15,211 bases of DNA from Accumulibacter sp. (GCA_031274075.1 JAISQQ010000218.1:1-15211); one strand, 5' to 3'; positions 1 to 7,000 are shown, counted from the first letter of the stretch. The notes: generated by a model not told the origin, from the sequence alone. Numbers and translations are program-made.

Positions 1-117
1 TGATTCAACACATAAAAGCAAGCGCCCGTGGCTTTAGAAATTTTGAAAACTACAGAATCGCAATACTTTTTTACTGCGGGGGACTTGACCTGCTTCCACA
101 CAATAGTCGGTAGAGCC
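1..117 (+). mobile_element. Right end of an ISL3-like insertion sequence
   Basis: The first bases encode the end of a transposase. The DNA around its stop codon looks like the terminal inverted repeat of an ISL3-family element: read from the outside in, positions 117 to about 96 give GGCTCTACCGACTATTGTGT. Ends beginning GGCTCT are, from memory, typical of this family. The transposase stop codon lies inside this end. The other end of the element is outside the window, so neither the inverted repeat nor the target duplication (usually 8 bp, starting about position 118) can be checked here. Confidence 0.5.
3..113 (+). CDS. ISL3-type transposase, C-terminal end only
   Basis: The open frame enters from the left edge of the window and stops at TAG 111-113. 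About 36 residues are visible, containing the motif ARGFRNFENYRIAILFYCGG. ISL3-family DDE transposases commonly end in a block of this kind (Ile-Lys, then GFRNFEN/FR, then a hydrophobic stretch with Cys-Gly). The enzyme would catalyse transposition of its own element. The gene start, the DDE catalytic residues and the zinc-finger region lie outside the window, so whether the copy is intact cannot be judged. The family call rests on this short block alone. Confidence 0.6.
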   Translation: MQHIKASARGFRNFENYRIAILFYCGGLDLLPHNSR

Positions 118-183
118 CAAATGTCAAATACCCCCGGCAAAGACGAGGGCTTGATTTGTTGGAAGCTGTTTGCGATCTTCTCT

Positions 184-412
184 TGAACGTAAAGTCGACC
201 TGTGTGCGTAAAAACAGCGACGGTTCCGTAGGGCGGGAAAGCGCAGCGCCTCCCGCCGATCCATTTACGGCGCAACGCGCCGCACGATTCAAAGGCCGCC
301 GAATACGATAAGCGGCGGCTACGCCGCCGGAGAGAACGACCGGCGGGAGGCGCTGCGCTTTCCCGCCCAACGATGTACGCAAATACCCAAGCGGGCCGGA
401 GACCCGCGCCCC
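184..412 (-). repeat. Dispersed palindromic repeat, copy 1
   Basis: This 229-bp block matches 5551-5781 in the opposite orientation over its whole length, with scattered differences. It is itself palindromic. Outer arms of 31 bases (228-258 and 341-371) pair with one mismatch and carry the core GGGCGGGAAAGCGCAGCGCC. Smaller hairpins of the GGCGGC/GCCGCC and GGCGCA/TGCGCC type sit between them. No convincing gene is present in 118-458, and open frames there differ from strand to strand. The structure resembles REP/BIME or MITE-like dispersed elements. It lies between the IS end and the 3' end of the gamma-synthase-like gene, whose stop is at 459. Confidence 0.85.
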
Positions 413-458
413 AGGAATCGGACCGATAAACTCCGATTTCATGCTCTAATCCCGCGCA

Positions 459-1691
459 TCAATCGCCCAAGGCCCGCCCGAAGTCCGCGAGCAAATCCTC
501 GGGGTCTTCGATGCCCACGGAGATGCGGATCAGCGACTCGGCGATGCCCAGTCCGGAGCGCCGTTCGGGGCCGAGTTCGAAGTAAATCGTCGGCGCGACG
601 GGAATGGCCAGCGTGCGGTTGTCGCCCAGGTTGGTCGACAAAATGACGATTTCCAGCTTCTCGAGCACATCGAAACAATCGACGCCGTCGACCAGCTCGA
701 AAGAAAGAATCCCGCTGTTTCCGGTAAACAGCGACTTGGCGCGCGCGTACTGGGGATGACCGGGCAGCCCGGGATAATAGACTTTCGCCACCTTCGGATG
801 CGCCGCCAGGAACTCGGCCAGCGCCTGGGCGTTGCCGCAGGTGCGCGCCATGCGCAGCGCCAGCGTCTCGGCCCCCACGGCCAGATGATGCGCCGTTTCG
901 GGCGACAGCGTCGCGCCGACGTCGCGCAATCCTTTCTTCCGTATTTGCAGGACGCCCCACGCGCGAACGTCGCCTTTTCGGTACAGGTCACTGATGTTCG
1001 GGAAGCGCGACCAGTCGAACAGGCCGGTGTCGGTCAACGCGCCGCCCAGGGCGTTGCCGTGCCCGCCGATGTACTTGGTCAGGGAATTGACCACCAGGCT
1101 GGCGCCAACGTCCCTGGGACGGAACAGGTAGGGCGAGGTGATGGTGTTGTCGACTACATAAACGAGGCCGCGCGAGCGGCACAATTCGCCGATGCCGGCC
1201 AGGTCGGTCACCTGGGTGCAGGGATTGGCGATGGTTTCGACGAAGACCAGGCGCGTCTCCGGCCGCAGCGCCGCCTCGACGTTGGCCGCCTCGGTTGCAT
1301 CGACGAAACTGACTTCGATACCCAGGCGGGCAAAGGACTCGAACAGGCTGGTGGTGTTGCCGAACAGGAAACTGCTGGAAACGAAATGGTCTCCGGCGCG
1401 CAACAGGGCGAACAGCATCGTCGAGATCGCCGCCATGCCGCTGCCGAAGGCCACCGTCAGGAAGCCTTGCTCCATGCGCGTGATTTTTTCCTCCAGCGCC
1501 GCTGAGGTCGGCGTTCCCTGGCGTCCATAGACGAAGCCGGGCTGTTCGCCCTGAAAGACCTTGACCAGATCGCGCGCATCGGCAAAACCGAAAGCCGCCG
1601 AGCTGTGTACCGGTTTGTGGGTCGCGCCGTGCTCGATCGGCTTGGCGCGGTCGCTGTGCAAGGTGGTGGTGGTGAATCCGCGTTTATTCAT
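459..1691 (-). CDS. Cystathionine gamma-synthase-family PLP enzyme
   Basis: This encodes a PLP-dependent enzyme of the Cys/Met metabolism family (410 residues, normal length). Members catalyse gamma- or beta-replacement and elimination on homoserine esters, cystathionine or methionine in the cytoplasm. Visible landmarks are the YGRQGTPT block that helps bind PLP phosphate (residues 55-62), SGMAA near 84-88, the ring-nitrogen aspartate in VVDNT (D181) and the Schiff-base lysine in SLTKYIGGHG (K206). The ATG at 1691 begins MNKRGFTTTTLHSD, a typical family N-terminus. An upstream in-frame ATG at 1805 would add 38 residues unlike the family. No strong ribosome binding site precedes 1691. Gamma-synthase, O-succinylhomoserine sulfhydrylase and gamma-lyase cannot be told apart by eye. 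The gene stands alone, with no methionine gene beside it. Confidence 0.9.
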   Translation of the reverse strand: MNKRGFTTTTLHSDRAKPIEHGATHKPVHSSAAFGFADARDLVKVFQGEQPGFVYGRQGTPTSAALEEKITRMEQGFLTVAFGSGMAAISTMLFALLRAGDHFVSSSFLFGNTTSLFESFARLGIEVSFVDATEAANVEAALRPETRLVFVETIANPCTQVTDLAGIGELCRSRGLVYVVDNTITSPYLFRPRDVGASLVVNSLTKYIGGHGNALGGALTDTGLFDWSRFPNISDLYRKGDVRAWGVLQIRKKGLRDVGATLSPETAHHLAVGAETLALRMARTCGNAQALAEFLAAHPKVAKVYYPGLPGHPQYARAKSLFTGNSGILSFELVDGVDCFDVLEKLEIVILSTNLGDNRTLAIPVAPTIYFELGPERRSGLGIAESLIRISVGIEDPEDLLADFGRALGD

Positions 1692-1926
1692 GATATTCGG
1701 AAGAAAAATTTTATTCGGGGATGGGGCGGCGACGATCACCGCAAGCATACTCTCGGGCCGCGGCGAAGCGGCCATTCTATTCCGTTTATCAGTCCTTGGT
1801 GACATGAAGATGAACCGTGGACAGTTCGGCGAGAAGCACGTCCAGGATCCTCCAGGGCGCTACCCGAAGTCGTGGCGCGTTTGACGCGCCGCGTCCGGGC
1901 CATTCCAGCCTGAACCGGCGCTCGCG

Positions 1927-2154
1927 CTAGTTGACGGATTTCACTTGGGAAGCGCGCCTGGCCCGCAAACCATGCGACAAAAGAAGCGCCCAGATGAACG
2001 AACCGAGCGGCAACACGGCCCCCAGGCCGAAGAGAACGATTTTTGTCGAACGGCCCAGCGGCGTGCGCGCGGAAAACAACGCCACCCGGGTTTGAGCCAG
2101 TTTTTCTCCCCAGCTTACATAGCCACGCGACTGGGATGCGGCGCTCGCTTTCAT
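1927..2154 (-). CDS. Small single-pass membrane protein, unknown function
   Basis: A 75-residue protein that I do not recognise. The first 35 or so residues are polar and basic. One hydrophobic segment follows (about 39-60, containing IVLFGLGAVLPLGSFIWALL), then a short Arg/Lys-rich tail (HGLRARRAS), so it should be an inner-membrane protein. The start at 2154 is chosen because AAGGA lies about 9 bases upstream. A frame extending to 2190 has no better signal. The neighbour at 2371-2634 on the same strand also encodes a small one-helix protein, 216 bases upstream, so the two could share a transcript. Codon use is less GC-biased than in the metabolic genes. Confidence 0.55.
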   Translation of the reverse strand: MKASAASQSRGYVSWGEKLAQTRVALFSARTPLGRSTKIVLFGLGAVLPLGSFIWALLLSHGLRARRASQVKSVN

Positions 2155-2251
2155 TGCAATGTATCCTTTCTCACACGCTTCCATTATCACGCAGTTTCAG
2201 GGTCGGATGTTGAAAAAAAGCAACAAAATCGGCTGAAGTGTTGTAAATCCG

Positions 2252-2280
2252 CAAAAGAACCACAGGGCAGGCTCTTGCCC
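2252..2280 (-). terminator. Possible weak terminator after the 2371-2634 gene
   Basis: On the minus strand, GGGCA-loop-TGCCC (arms 2276-2280 and 2265-2269, loop of 6) is followed by TGTGGTTCTTTT. The position is right for the end of the small gene 2371-2634, but the stem is only 5 bp and the T tract is interrupted, so this is tentative. Confidence 0.3.
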
Positions 2281-2370
2281 GCATGGAGAAGCGACGCCAG
2301 CACCAGCTTCAGGTGGCTTGTCCGGGCAAAAATACGCCCCGCGAGACCTGGCGGCAATGACGACAGGTGT

Positions 2371-2634
2371 TTAGCGGCGTATGCTCAGGACGGCAATCAA
2401 TTTGCCCTTGTCTCTTTCCTGGTTTTCCTGAACCCGCTGTTTTTCGATTTTGGCTTGCGCGGCGGATACGGCGAATTTTTCCTGGCTGGCGCGATCATCC
2501 AGGCGGGAAACGTAGAACGCGGTCATCGCCAGTACAAGGAAACAGGACAAGGTCGCAAAACAACGCGCCGTTCTTTGGGCCGGCGACAAGAAACAAGCGA
2601 TACGATCATCCAGTTCCAGACTATCCGATTCCAT
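2371..2634 (-). CDS. Small membrane-anchored coiled-coil-like protein, unknown function
   Basis: An 87-residue protein that I do not recognise. Residues 1-25 are polar. A hydrophobic segment runs from about 26 to 43 (FATLSCFLVLAMTAFYVS). The remainder is strongly charged and Gln/Glu/Lys-rich (EKFAVSAAQAKIEKQRVQEN), which suggests a helix or coiled coil outside the membrane. The start at 2634 is the only ATG that keeps this layout. The upstream GGGGCG is a poor ribosome binding site. It is divergent from the ilvBN unit on the plus strand, so the roughly 400 bases between them may hold promoters for both. A spurious frame is possible, but a clean helix followed by a heptad-like tail argues for a real small gene. 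Confidence 0.45.
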   Translation of the reverse strand: MESDSLELDDRIACFLSPAQRTARCFATLSCFLVLAMTAFYVSRLDDRASQEKFAVSAAQAKIEKQRVQENQERDKGKLIAVLSIRR

Positions 2635-3039
2635 GATAACGCCCCGTTGATTGACAGTGGCGTCACGATAGCCGGTGTCGAGGATTGTTTTCGTGACCGA
2701 TTTAACAGTTGTCCATAGATTGTCGGAAGAAAAACCTCGTTACCGGACTGCCGGCAAGCCATCATCGAATTCAACTCACATGAAGCTGGCCGTGGCGACC
2801 AGAATCGCACTCTCTATCGTCGGCCGACCGTCAATAATGGCGTCCAGCAGTAGATCAGTCTCTATGCGCTGGCCCCCGCGTTCGTGGTGCGCAAAGGAAT
2901 GGTGTATCACGTGATTCATAAAGGATGTTCGTGAACCCCGTTCTCCACGGTCGAAAAGCCAAAAGAAAAAGCTTGTTTTTTTCCACGGCCTCGTTTCTAA
3001 TTCACGGACTTGCGTTTCCCCTGCCTCTACGACCTGCAA
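2635..3039. other. Gene-poor stretch upstream of the ilvBN leader
   Basis: About 400 bases lie between the divergent small gene and the valine-rich leader peptide. I see no convincing gene here. A long minus-strand frame running from 3303 to 2776 crosses both the leader and its hairpin and is best read as a shadow. The promoter for the plus-strand ilvBN transcript must lie in or near this stretch. A TTGACA hexamer occurs at 2651-2656 but has no matching -10 box at normal spacing, so I do not call a promoter. Confidence 0.4.
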
Positions 3040-3180
3040 ATGTCCGCGCTTGATCTGCTTGCCATCGCTTCCCTGTGCTTCGCCGTTGCGGCGATGGCGG
3101 CTTCCTTTCGCGTCGTAGCGGTCGTACGCGTTGTCGGCGTAGTCGTAGCGTTCGCGCCGCCGAGGGTCAGGAAAAGCTAA
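3040..3180 (+). CDS. ivbL: ilvBN attenuator leader peptide, valine-rich (IvbL-like)
   Basis: This short frame encodes 46 residues, or 28 if translation begins at the internal ATG 3094. Its core is RVVAVVRVVGVVVAFAPP, with nine valine codons in the twelve codons 3112-3147. The longer form also has a Leu/Ile cluster (LDLLAIASL). E. coli ilvBN is preceded by the IvbL leader, with a run of valines, an Arg, more valines, then Gly and Ala-Pro, so this is a close functional look-alike. The stop is 28 bases before a strong terminator hairpin, and ilvB follows. The inferred role is ribosome stalling at Val (and perhaps Leu) codons when the charged tRNA is scarce, which favours read-through into ilvBN. 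The ribosome binding site is weak for both starts. The peptide itself probably has no other function. Confidence 0.7.
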   Translation: MSALDLLAIASLCFAVAAMAASFRVVAVVRVVGVVVAFAPPRVRKS

Positions 3181-3208
3181 GCAGAGGGTCAACAACCCGC
3201 CGATTTTC

Positions 3209-3249
3209 AAACCCCCGCCGGTGCGTACCGCGCGGGGGTTTTCGTTTTG
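3209..3249 (+). terminator. Attenuator terminator hairpin upstream of ilvB
   Basis: The 5' arm 3209-3222 (AAACCCCCGCCGGT) pairs with 3227-3241 across a 4-base loop (3223-3226), giving about 14 bp with one bulged C at 3231. The stem is followed by TTTTCGTTTT. This is a textbook intrinsic terminator by sequence. It lies between the valine-rich leader and ilvB with no other gene upstream on this strand, so its likely job is conditional termination. A competing antiterminator is not obvious. I see only short options such as GGGT 3186-3189 with ACCC 3195-3198. Confidence 0.85.
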
Positions 3250-3288
3250 GCGCCTCCGATCGGGAAATGGCCGGCATTTGCAGCCTCG

Positions 3289-3295
3289 AAAGGAG
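3289..3295 (+). promoter_or_regulatory. Ribosome binding site of ilvB
   Basis: AAAGGAG lies 6 bases before ATG 3302 and is the best Shine-Dalgarno match near ilvB. It supports the longer form of IlvB over the alternative ATG 3413, which has GGAG 10 bases upstream (3399-3402). Confidence 0.7.
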
Positions 3296-3301
3296 ATATC
3301 C

Positions 3302-5095
3302 ATGTTTCAATCCATGTCCGGCAGGCCGGACCAAAGCACGGCAGGGCTTGCGCCCTTTCCGGACGCGATCATTCCCCTGAAAGGGGAAGTTGCCCACCGG
3401 AGTCGGTTTCCGATGAACGAAGACGCGACGGAAACCCTGAGCGGCGCGCAAATCGCCGTGCGCCTGCTGGAGAGGCAGGGCATACGCCGGATTGCCGGCA
3501 TTCCCGGCGGCGCCATCCTGCCGTTTTATGACGCCCTGTCGCAATCGAAGTCGATCCGGCATGTGCTGGCCCGTCACGAGCAGGGCGCCGGCTTCATCGC
3601 CCAGGGCATGGCGCGGGCGAGCGGCGAGACGGCGGTGTGCCTGGCGACGTCCGGCCCGGGCGCGACCAACCTGCTGACGGCGATCGCCGACGCCAAGCTC
3701 GATTCGATCCCGCTGGTGGCGATCACCGGCCAGGTGGCGAGCACGCTGATCGGCACCGATGCGTTCCAGGAAGTCGATACCTATGGCCTGAACATTCCGA
3801 TCACCAAGCACAATTTCCTGGCCGGCTCGGCGAGCGAACTGCTGGACGTCATTCCCCGCGCCTTCCGCCTGGCGGCCTCGGGCCGGCCCGGTCCGGTGCT
3901 GGTGGATATTCCCAAGGACGTGCAGAACGAACGTATCGAAATCGGCGAGTGGCCCGAACCGGGCCTGCGCGCGCCGACGCCCGCAGCCGACCCTGGGGCG
4001 ATCGCTCGCGCCGCGGCGCTGATCGACGCGGCGGAGCGGCCGATCCTCTATCTCGGCGGTGGCGTGACGCATTCGGACGGCGCGGCGCAGGCCGTCGAGC
4101 TGGCCGAAAAAGCCGGCCTGCCGACGGTGATGACGCTGATGGCGCTGGGCGCGATGCCTGTCGATCATCCGCTGTCCCTGGGCATGCTGGGCATGTACGG
4201 CGCGCGCCGCGCGAACATGGCGCTGGAGGAATGCGACCTGCTGATCGCCGCCGGCGCGCGTTTCGACGACCGCGCGATCGGCAAGGCGGCGGCGTTCTGC
4301 CCGCGGGCGAAGATCCTCCACATCGACATCGATTGCTCGGAACTCGGCAAGATCAAGAAGGCGCATGCCAGCATCCGCGGCGACCTCAGGGAGGTGCTCG
4401 AACGCCTGCTGCCGGGCGTCGAATCCAGGCCGCGCCGGGAATGGCGGGCGCGCGTCGGCGAACTGAAGAGGAACTTTCCGCTGCGCAGGCCGGGCGTCGG
4501 CGACCCGCGCACGCCGTATGGCCTGATTCACGCCGTCGCCGGCTGCCTGGACGACGAGGCGACCATCGTCACCGACGTCGGCAACCACCAGATGTGGGTG
4601 GCGCAGGCCTACCCCTTGCGCCGCCCGCGCCAGTGGCTGACCTCGGGCGGCCTCGGCACGATGGGCTTCGGCCTGCCCGCGGCGATCGGCGCGGCCCTGG
4701 CGCAGCCGGAACGCGCCGTGGTCTGCTTCTCGGGCGACGGCAGCCTGCTGATGAACCTCCAGGAACTCGCCACGGCGGCGGAGGAGGACGTCAACCTCAA
4801 GCTGGTGCTGATGAACAATGCCTCCCTGGGCATGGTCGTCCAGCAACAGGCGCTGTTCTATGGCCAGCGGATTTTCTCGTCGAAGTTCAAGAACGAAGCC
4901 GATTTCGTCAAGATCGCCGCGGGCTTCGGCTGGCGGACGCTCGACCTGGATTCCGCGCCGGATCCGCGGAAAGCCCTCGCCACCGCGCTGGCGACGCGCG
5001 GGCCGATGTTCATCCACGCCCGCATCGACTGCCGCGAACAAGTCCTGCCGATGGTCGCCCCCGGCGGCGCCAACAAGGACATGATTGGAGATTGA
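3302..5095 (+). CDS. ilvB: Acetolactate synthase I large (catalytic) subunit
   Basis: This is the catalytic subunit of acetohydroxy acid synthase. It condenses two pyruvates, or pyruvate with 2-oxobutyrate, as the first common step to Val, Leu and Ile. It uses ThDP, Mg and FAD. The protein has 597 residues. Positions below count from the longer start; subtract 37 for the ATG at 3413. The N-terminal ThDP domain carries the catalytic glutamate in ARHEQGAGFIAQG (E93). The central FAD-binding domain spans roughly 230-375. The C-terminal ThDP motif GDGSLLMN...LMNN is at about 478-506. It follows E. coli IlvB closely over most of its length, including GIPGG and TGQV, and looks like isozyme I rather than IlvI or IlvG. 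The 37-residue extension is absent from E. coli IlvB (562 residues), yet ATG 3302 has the best ribosome binding site. ilvN follows at once. Confidence 0.95.
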   Translation: MFQSMSGRPDQSTAGLAPFPDAIIPLKGEVAHRSRFPMNEDATETLSGAQIAVRLLERQGIRRIAGIPGGAILPFYDALSQSKSIRHVLARHEQGAGFIAQGMARASGETAVCLATSGPGATNLLTAIADAKLDSIPLVAITGQVASTLIGTDAFQEVDTYGLNIPITKHNFLAGSASELLDVIPRAFRLAASGRPGPVLVDIPKDVQNERIEIGEWPEPGLRAPTPAADPGAIARAAALIDAAERPILYLGGGVTHSDGAAQAVELAEKAGLPTVMTLMALGAMPVDHPLSLGMLGMYGARRANMALEECDLLIAAGARFDDRAIGKAAAFCPRAKILHIDIDCSELGKIKKAHASIRGDLREVLERLLPGVESRPRREWRARVGELKRNFPLRRPGVGDPRTPYGLIHAVAGCLDDEATIVTDVGNHQMWVAQAYPLRRPRQWLTSGGLGTMGFGLPAAIGAALAQPERAVVCFSGDGSLLMNLQELATAAEEDVNLKLVLMNNASLGMVVQQQALFYGQRIFSSKFKNEADFVKIAAGFGWRTLDLDSAPDPRKALATALATRGPMFIHARIDCREQVLPMVAPGGANKDMIGD

Positions 5096-5097
5096 TG

Positions 5098-5409
5098 ATG
5101 AATTCGATAGCCCGGAAACACCCCGAATCCAGCGTGACGCAAACCGTTCTGGAACTGGAAGTCAACAACCACGCCGGCGTCATGTCGCACGTCGCCGGCC
5201 TGTTCTCGCGCCGCGCCTACAACGTCGAAGGCATCGTCTGCATGCCGGTCGGCGAGGGCCGCCTGAGCCGCGTCTGGCTGACGGTCAACGAGGAGGCGCG
5301 TCTCGAACAGATGGTCCGCCAGCTCGAAAAACTCGAAGACGTCCTGAGCGTGCGCCGCCACGGCGCCAGTCATGAGGTGTTCGAGCGGGTCGGGGAGTTC
5401 TTCCGCTGA
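5098..5409 (+). CDS. ilvN: Acetolactate synthase I small (regulatory) subunit
   Basis: This is the regulatory subunit of acetohydroxy acid synthase I (103 residues; E. coli IlvN has 96). It carries an ACT domain that binds valine, activates IlvB and confers feedback inhibition. The sequence from about residue 17 to the end (LELEVNNHAGVMSHVAGLF, then RRAYNVEGIVCMPVG, ending FERVGEFFR) parallels E. coli IlvN almost without gaps. It also lacks the long C-terminal domain found in IlvH-type subunits, which fits isozyme I. The start is in TGATGATG: ATG 5095 overlaps the ilvB stop and ATG 5098 is the next codon. GGAG at 5087-5090 is better spaced (7 bases) for 5098. The tight junction implies translational coupling with ilvB. 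No ilvC or leuA follows, and I see no clear terminator after the stop. Confidence 0.93.
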   Translation: MNSIARKHPESSVTQTVLELEVNNHAGVMSHVAGLFSRRAYNVEGIVCMPVGEGRLSRVWLTVNEEARLEQMVRQLEKLEDVLSVRRHGASHEVFERVGEFFR

Positions 5410-5550
5410 CGCGGCTTCACGACTTCGGCCAGGGGATGGTCGCGGCAAGCGTAGCCCGGACTGTAGCTTGGAAACTGTTTGCGATCTTCTCTGGGAGCGC
5501 GGCAGGGCCATTGCCCCATGTGGCGTCGTTGGCATCGTGGTGATTTTCCC

Positions 5551-5781
5551 GGGGCGCGAGTCTCCGGCCCGCCGGGGTATTTGCGTACATCGTAGGGCGG
5601 GAAAGCGAAGCGCCTCCCGCCGGTCGTTCTCTCCGGCGGCGCAGCCGCCGCTTCTATTATTCGGCGGCCTTTGAATCATGCGGCGCGTTGCGCCGTGAAA
5701 AAGGATCGGCGGGAGGCGCTACGCTTTCCCGCCCTACCGAACCGTCGCTGTTTTCACGCAAACAGGTCAACTTTACGTTCA
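5551..5781 (+). repeat. Dispersed palindromic repeat, copy 2
   Basis: This 231-bp block is the inverted partner of 184-412 and shares both ends with it. Its outer arms (5592-5622 and 5707-5737, 31 bases each) pair with one mismatch. Inner hairpins include 5634-5650, CGGCGGC with GCCGCCG. The stretch 5410-6031 between ilvN and the EI24-like gene holds this element, the palindrome at 5798-5887, and short shared pieces such as GAAACTGTTTGCGATCTTCT at 5471-5490. I see no gene in it. Differences between copies keep the arms complementary, as expected if folding is under selection or the copies share an origin. Confidence 0.85.
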
Positions 5782-5797
5782 TGAAGATCGTGATGGC

Positions 5798-5887
5798 CTC
5801 TGGGAGCGCGGGACACCCGCCCCGCAACAGCGGCGGCAGTGTCATGGCGCTGGCCAAAAGCGGGGCGGGTGCCCCGCGCTCCCAGAG
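5798..5887. repeat. Palindrome with 28-bp GC-rich arms
   Basis: The arms 5798-5825 and 5860-5887 are complementary at 27 of 28 positions and begin CTCTGGGAGCGCGGG. The loop is 34 bases. The same arm family recurs at 7336-7419, and a partial arm occurs near 5489-5502. It is a separate family from the 229-bp repeat. In the first repeat copy, the sequence that flanks this palindrome (AGAGAAGATCGCAAACAG) sits directly against the repeat, which suggests that the palindrome is an insertable module. Confidence 0.8.
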
Positions 5888-6031
5888 AAGATCGCAAACA
5901 GGTTCTTACAAGGAGGAGCGCTTTCTCTTTCGCCAGGCCAATGACTATTGTGGCGCTTCGCGCCAGAGCTTACGTTGCCTACCTGCGCTACGCTTGCTGG
6001 AGCACGATGGCGGGTTTCATGAGGGTGATTT

Positions 6032-6940
6032 TCATGGCCTGCCCTCTGGCGCCATTTTGGGTGTCAGACTACCGCCGCGCGACTGGCGCAAAGTCTCCAG
6101 GCAGTAATGAACGCTGGAGAGCGCATAAAGGATCGGCAGCAGTGGCCTCAACAATGCAAGGATCAACAAGCGATCGAGAGGGAGCCTGATGAATTCCCAT
6201 TCCCACACAAAATCCGGCAAGAATAAAAGGCAGATATCATAGGGAACGATACTACAGAGATCGCAGAGTAGAGCCAGCATGAAAAGAGGCCAGAGGCAAC
6301 GGCGGCGAATTTCCTCTTTTTCCGCTTGCGTGGCACGGAAGGCGAGACAGGCGGGGAAAAGGAATTGGCGGGGAAGCCAGATCAAGGACACGAAATAGAC
6401 GAGTACCCACAGTGAGCCGGAAACATACGCCATCCACGAAGAATCATCCGTTGCCGCGGACAGCAGCAGCATCGCGGGCGTGATTACAAACAGGCAAACA
6501 ACAAAACTCCGCCACGGGATCGACGCGGATTTTTCTTCGCCGGATATAAGCAGATCAGGATATTTCAAGCCAGCCACTTTCCTTGAAACTTCCGGAAGAA
6601 TGAAAGCCGCAACCAGCAGATCAAATGAATAATACGCAATAAGGAATGATGGGAACCAATGCTCTGCCAGAAAGTCGACCAAAGGGATGATAAAAACGCG
6701 CAAGCACCACCATTTTTGTAATTCGATTTCGCCCGTATCTCGCATTTCCGGAATGTGGTAGATGAAAGAAAACGCGATGCCCCATATTGCCAGAGAGAGT
6801 ATCAACATCACGCCCCAGGACAGCATCGCCGACAATACGATCCAGCGCCCCCACAAACGGGGCGTAGCCAGACTGGAAAGGCCGCGCCCCATCGCCTGCA
6901 GCAGCGCTTGCATGGCGCTCATCCCTATCCGTAATTTCAT
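6032..6940 (-). CDS. EI24/CysZ-like integral membrane protein
   Basis: A 302-residue membrane protein with about six hydrophobic segments (roughly 33-60, 97-116, 144-162, 170-190, 214-240 and 256-275). The stretch DLLVAAFILPEVSRKVAGLK followed by YPDL (about 107-130) resembles the signature of the EI24 (PF07264) family, to which sulfate transporter CysZ belongs. So does the later WLPRQFLFPACLAFRATQAE with a charged EKEEIRRR. The match is by eye and remote, so transport of sulfate should not be assumed. The start at 6940 (MKLRIGMSAMQ) is a guess: ATGs at 6976 and 6922 are in frame, and 6922 has GGA five bases away. It is a lone minus-strand gene between repeat clusters, and its codon use is less GC-biased than ilvBN. 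Confidence 0.55.
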   Translation of the reverse strand: MKLRIGMSAMQALLQAMGRGLSSLATPRLWGRWIVLSAMLSWGVMLILSLAIWGIAFSFIYHIPEMRDTGEIELQKWWCLRVFIIPLVDFLAEHWFPSFLIAYYSFDLLVAAFILPEVSRKVAGLKYPDLLISGEEKSASIPWRSFVVCLFVITPAMLLLSAATDDSSWMAYVSGSLWVLVYFVSLIWLPRQFLFPACLAFRATQAEKEEIRRRCLWPLFMLALLCDLCSIVPYDICLLFLPDFVWEWEFIRLPLDRLLILALLRPLLPILYALSSVHYCLETLRQSRGGSLTPKMAPEGRP

Positions 6941-7000
6941 TGTTATGCGATTATCCTGGAAACCGCGGTTGGGCATTCGTTGATCATGTCCATTTGTGCT

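Noticed and set aside
71..442. A 123-codon minus-strand frame at the left end
   Set aside because: It lies almost entirely in the palindromic repeat. The same peptide pattern reappears from the second repeat copy, so it reflects repeat DNA rather than a gene.
2776..3303. A 175-codon minus-strand frame over the ilvB leader
   Set aside because: It crosses the leader peptide and terminator hairpin, has no good ribosome binding site and shows no family pattern. The plus-strand valine-rich leader explains the region better.
3167..5041. A 624-codon minus-strand frame opposite ilvB, and a long +frame overlapping ilvB that runs into ilvN
   Set aside because: Both are shadows of high-GC coding DNA. 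Only the last 104 codons of the plus frame are real (ilvN).
5798..5887. Rho-independent terminator for ilvBN or the EI24-like gene
   Set aside because: The 28-bp arms are separated by a 34-base loop and no T tract follows on either strand. It belongs to a recurring palindrome family.
5839..6189. A plus-strand frame with AAGGAGGAG upstream near 5910
   Set aside because: It overlaps the 3' end of the EI24-like gene and starts within repeat DNA. The purine-rich stretch is not well placed for its ATG at 5941, and the translation has no recognisable pattern.
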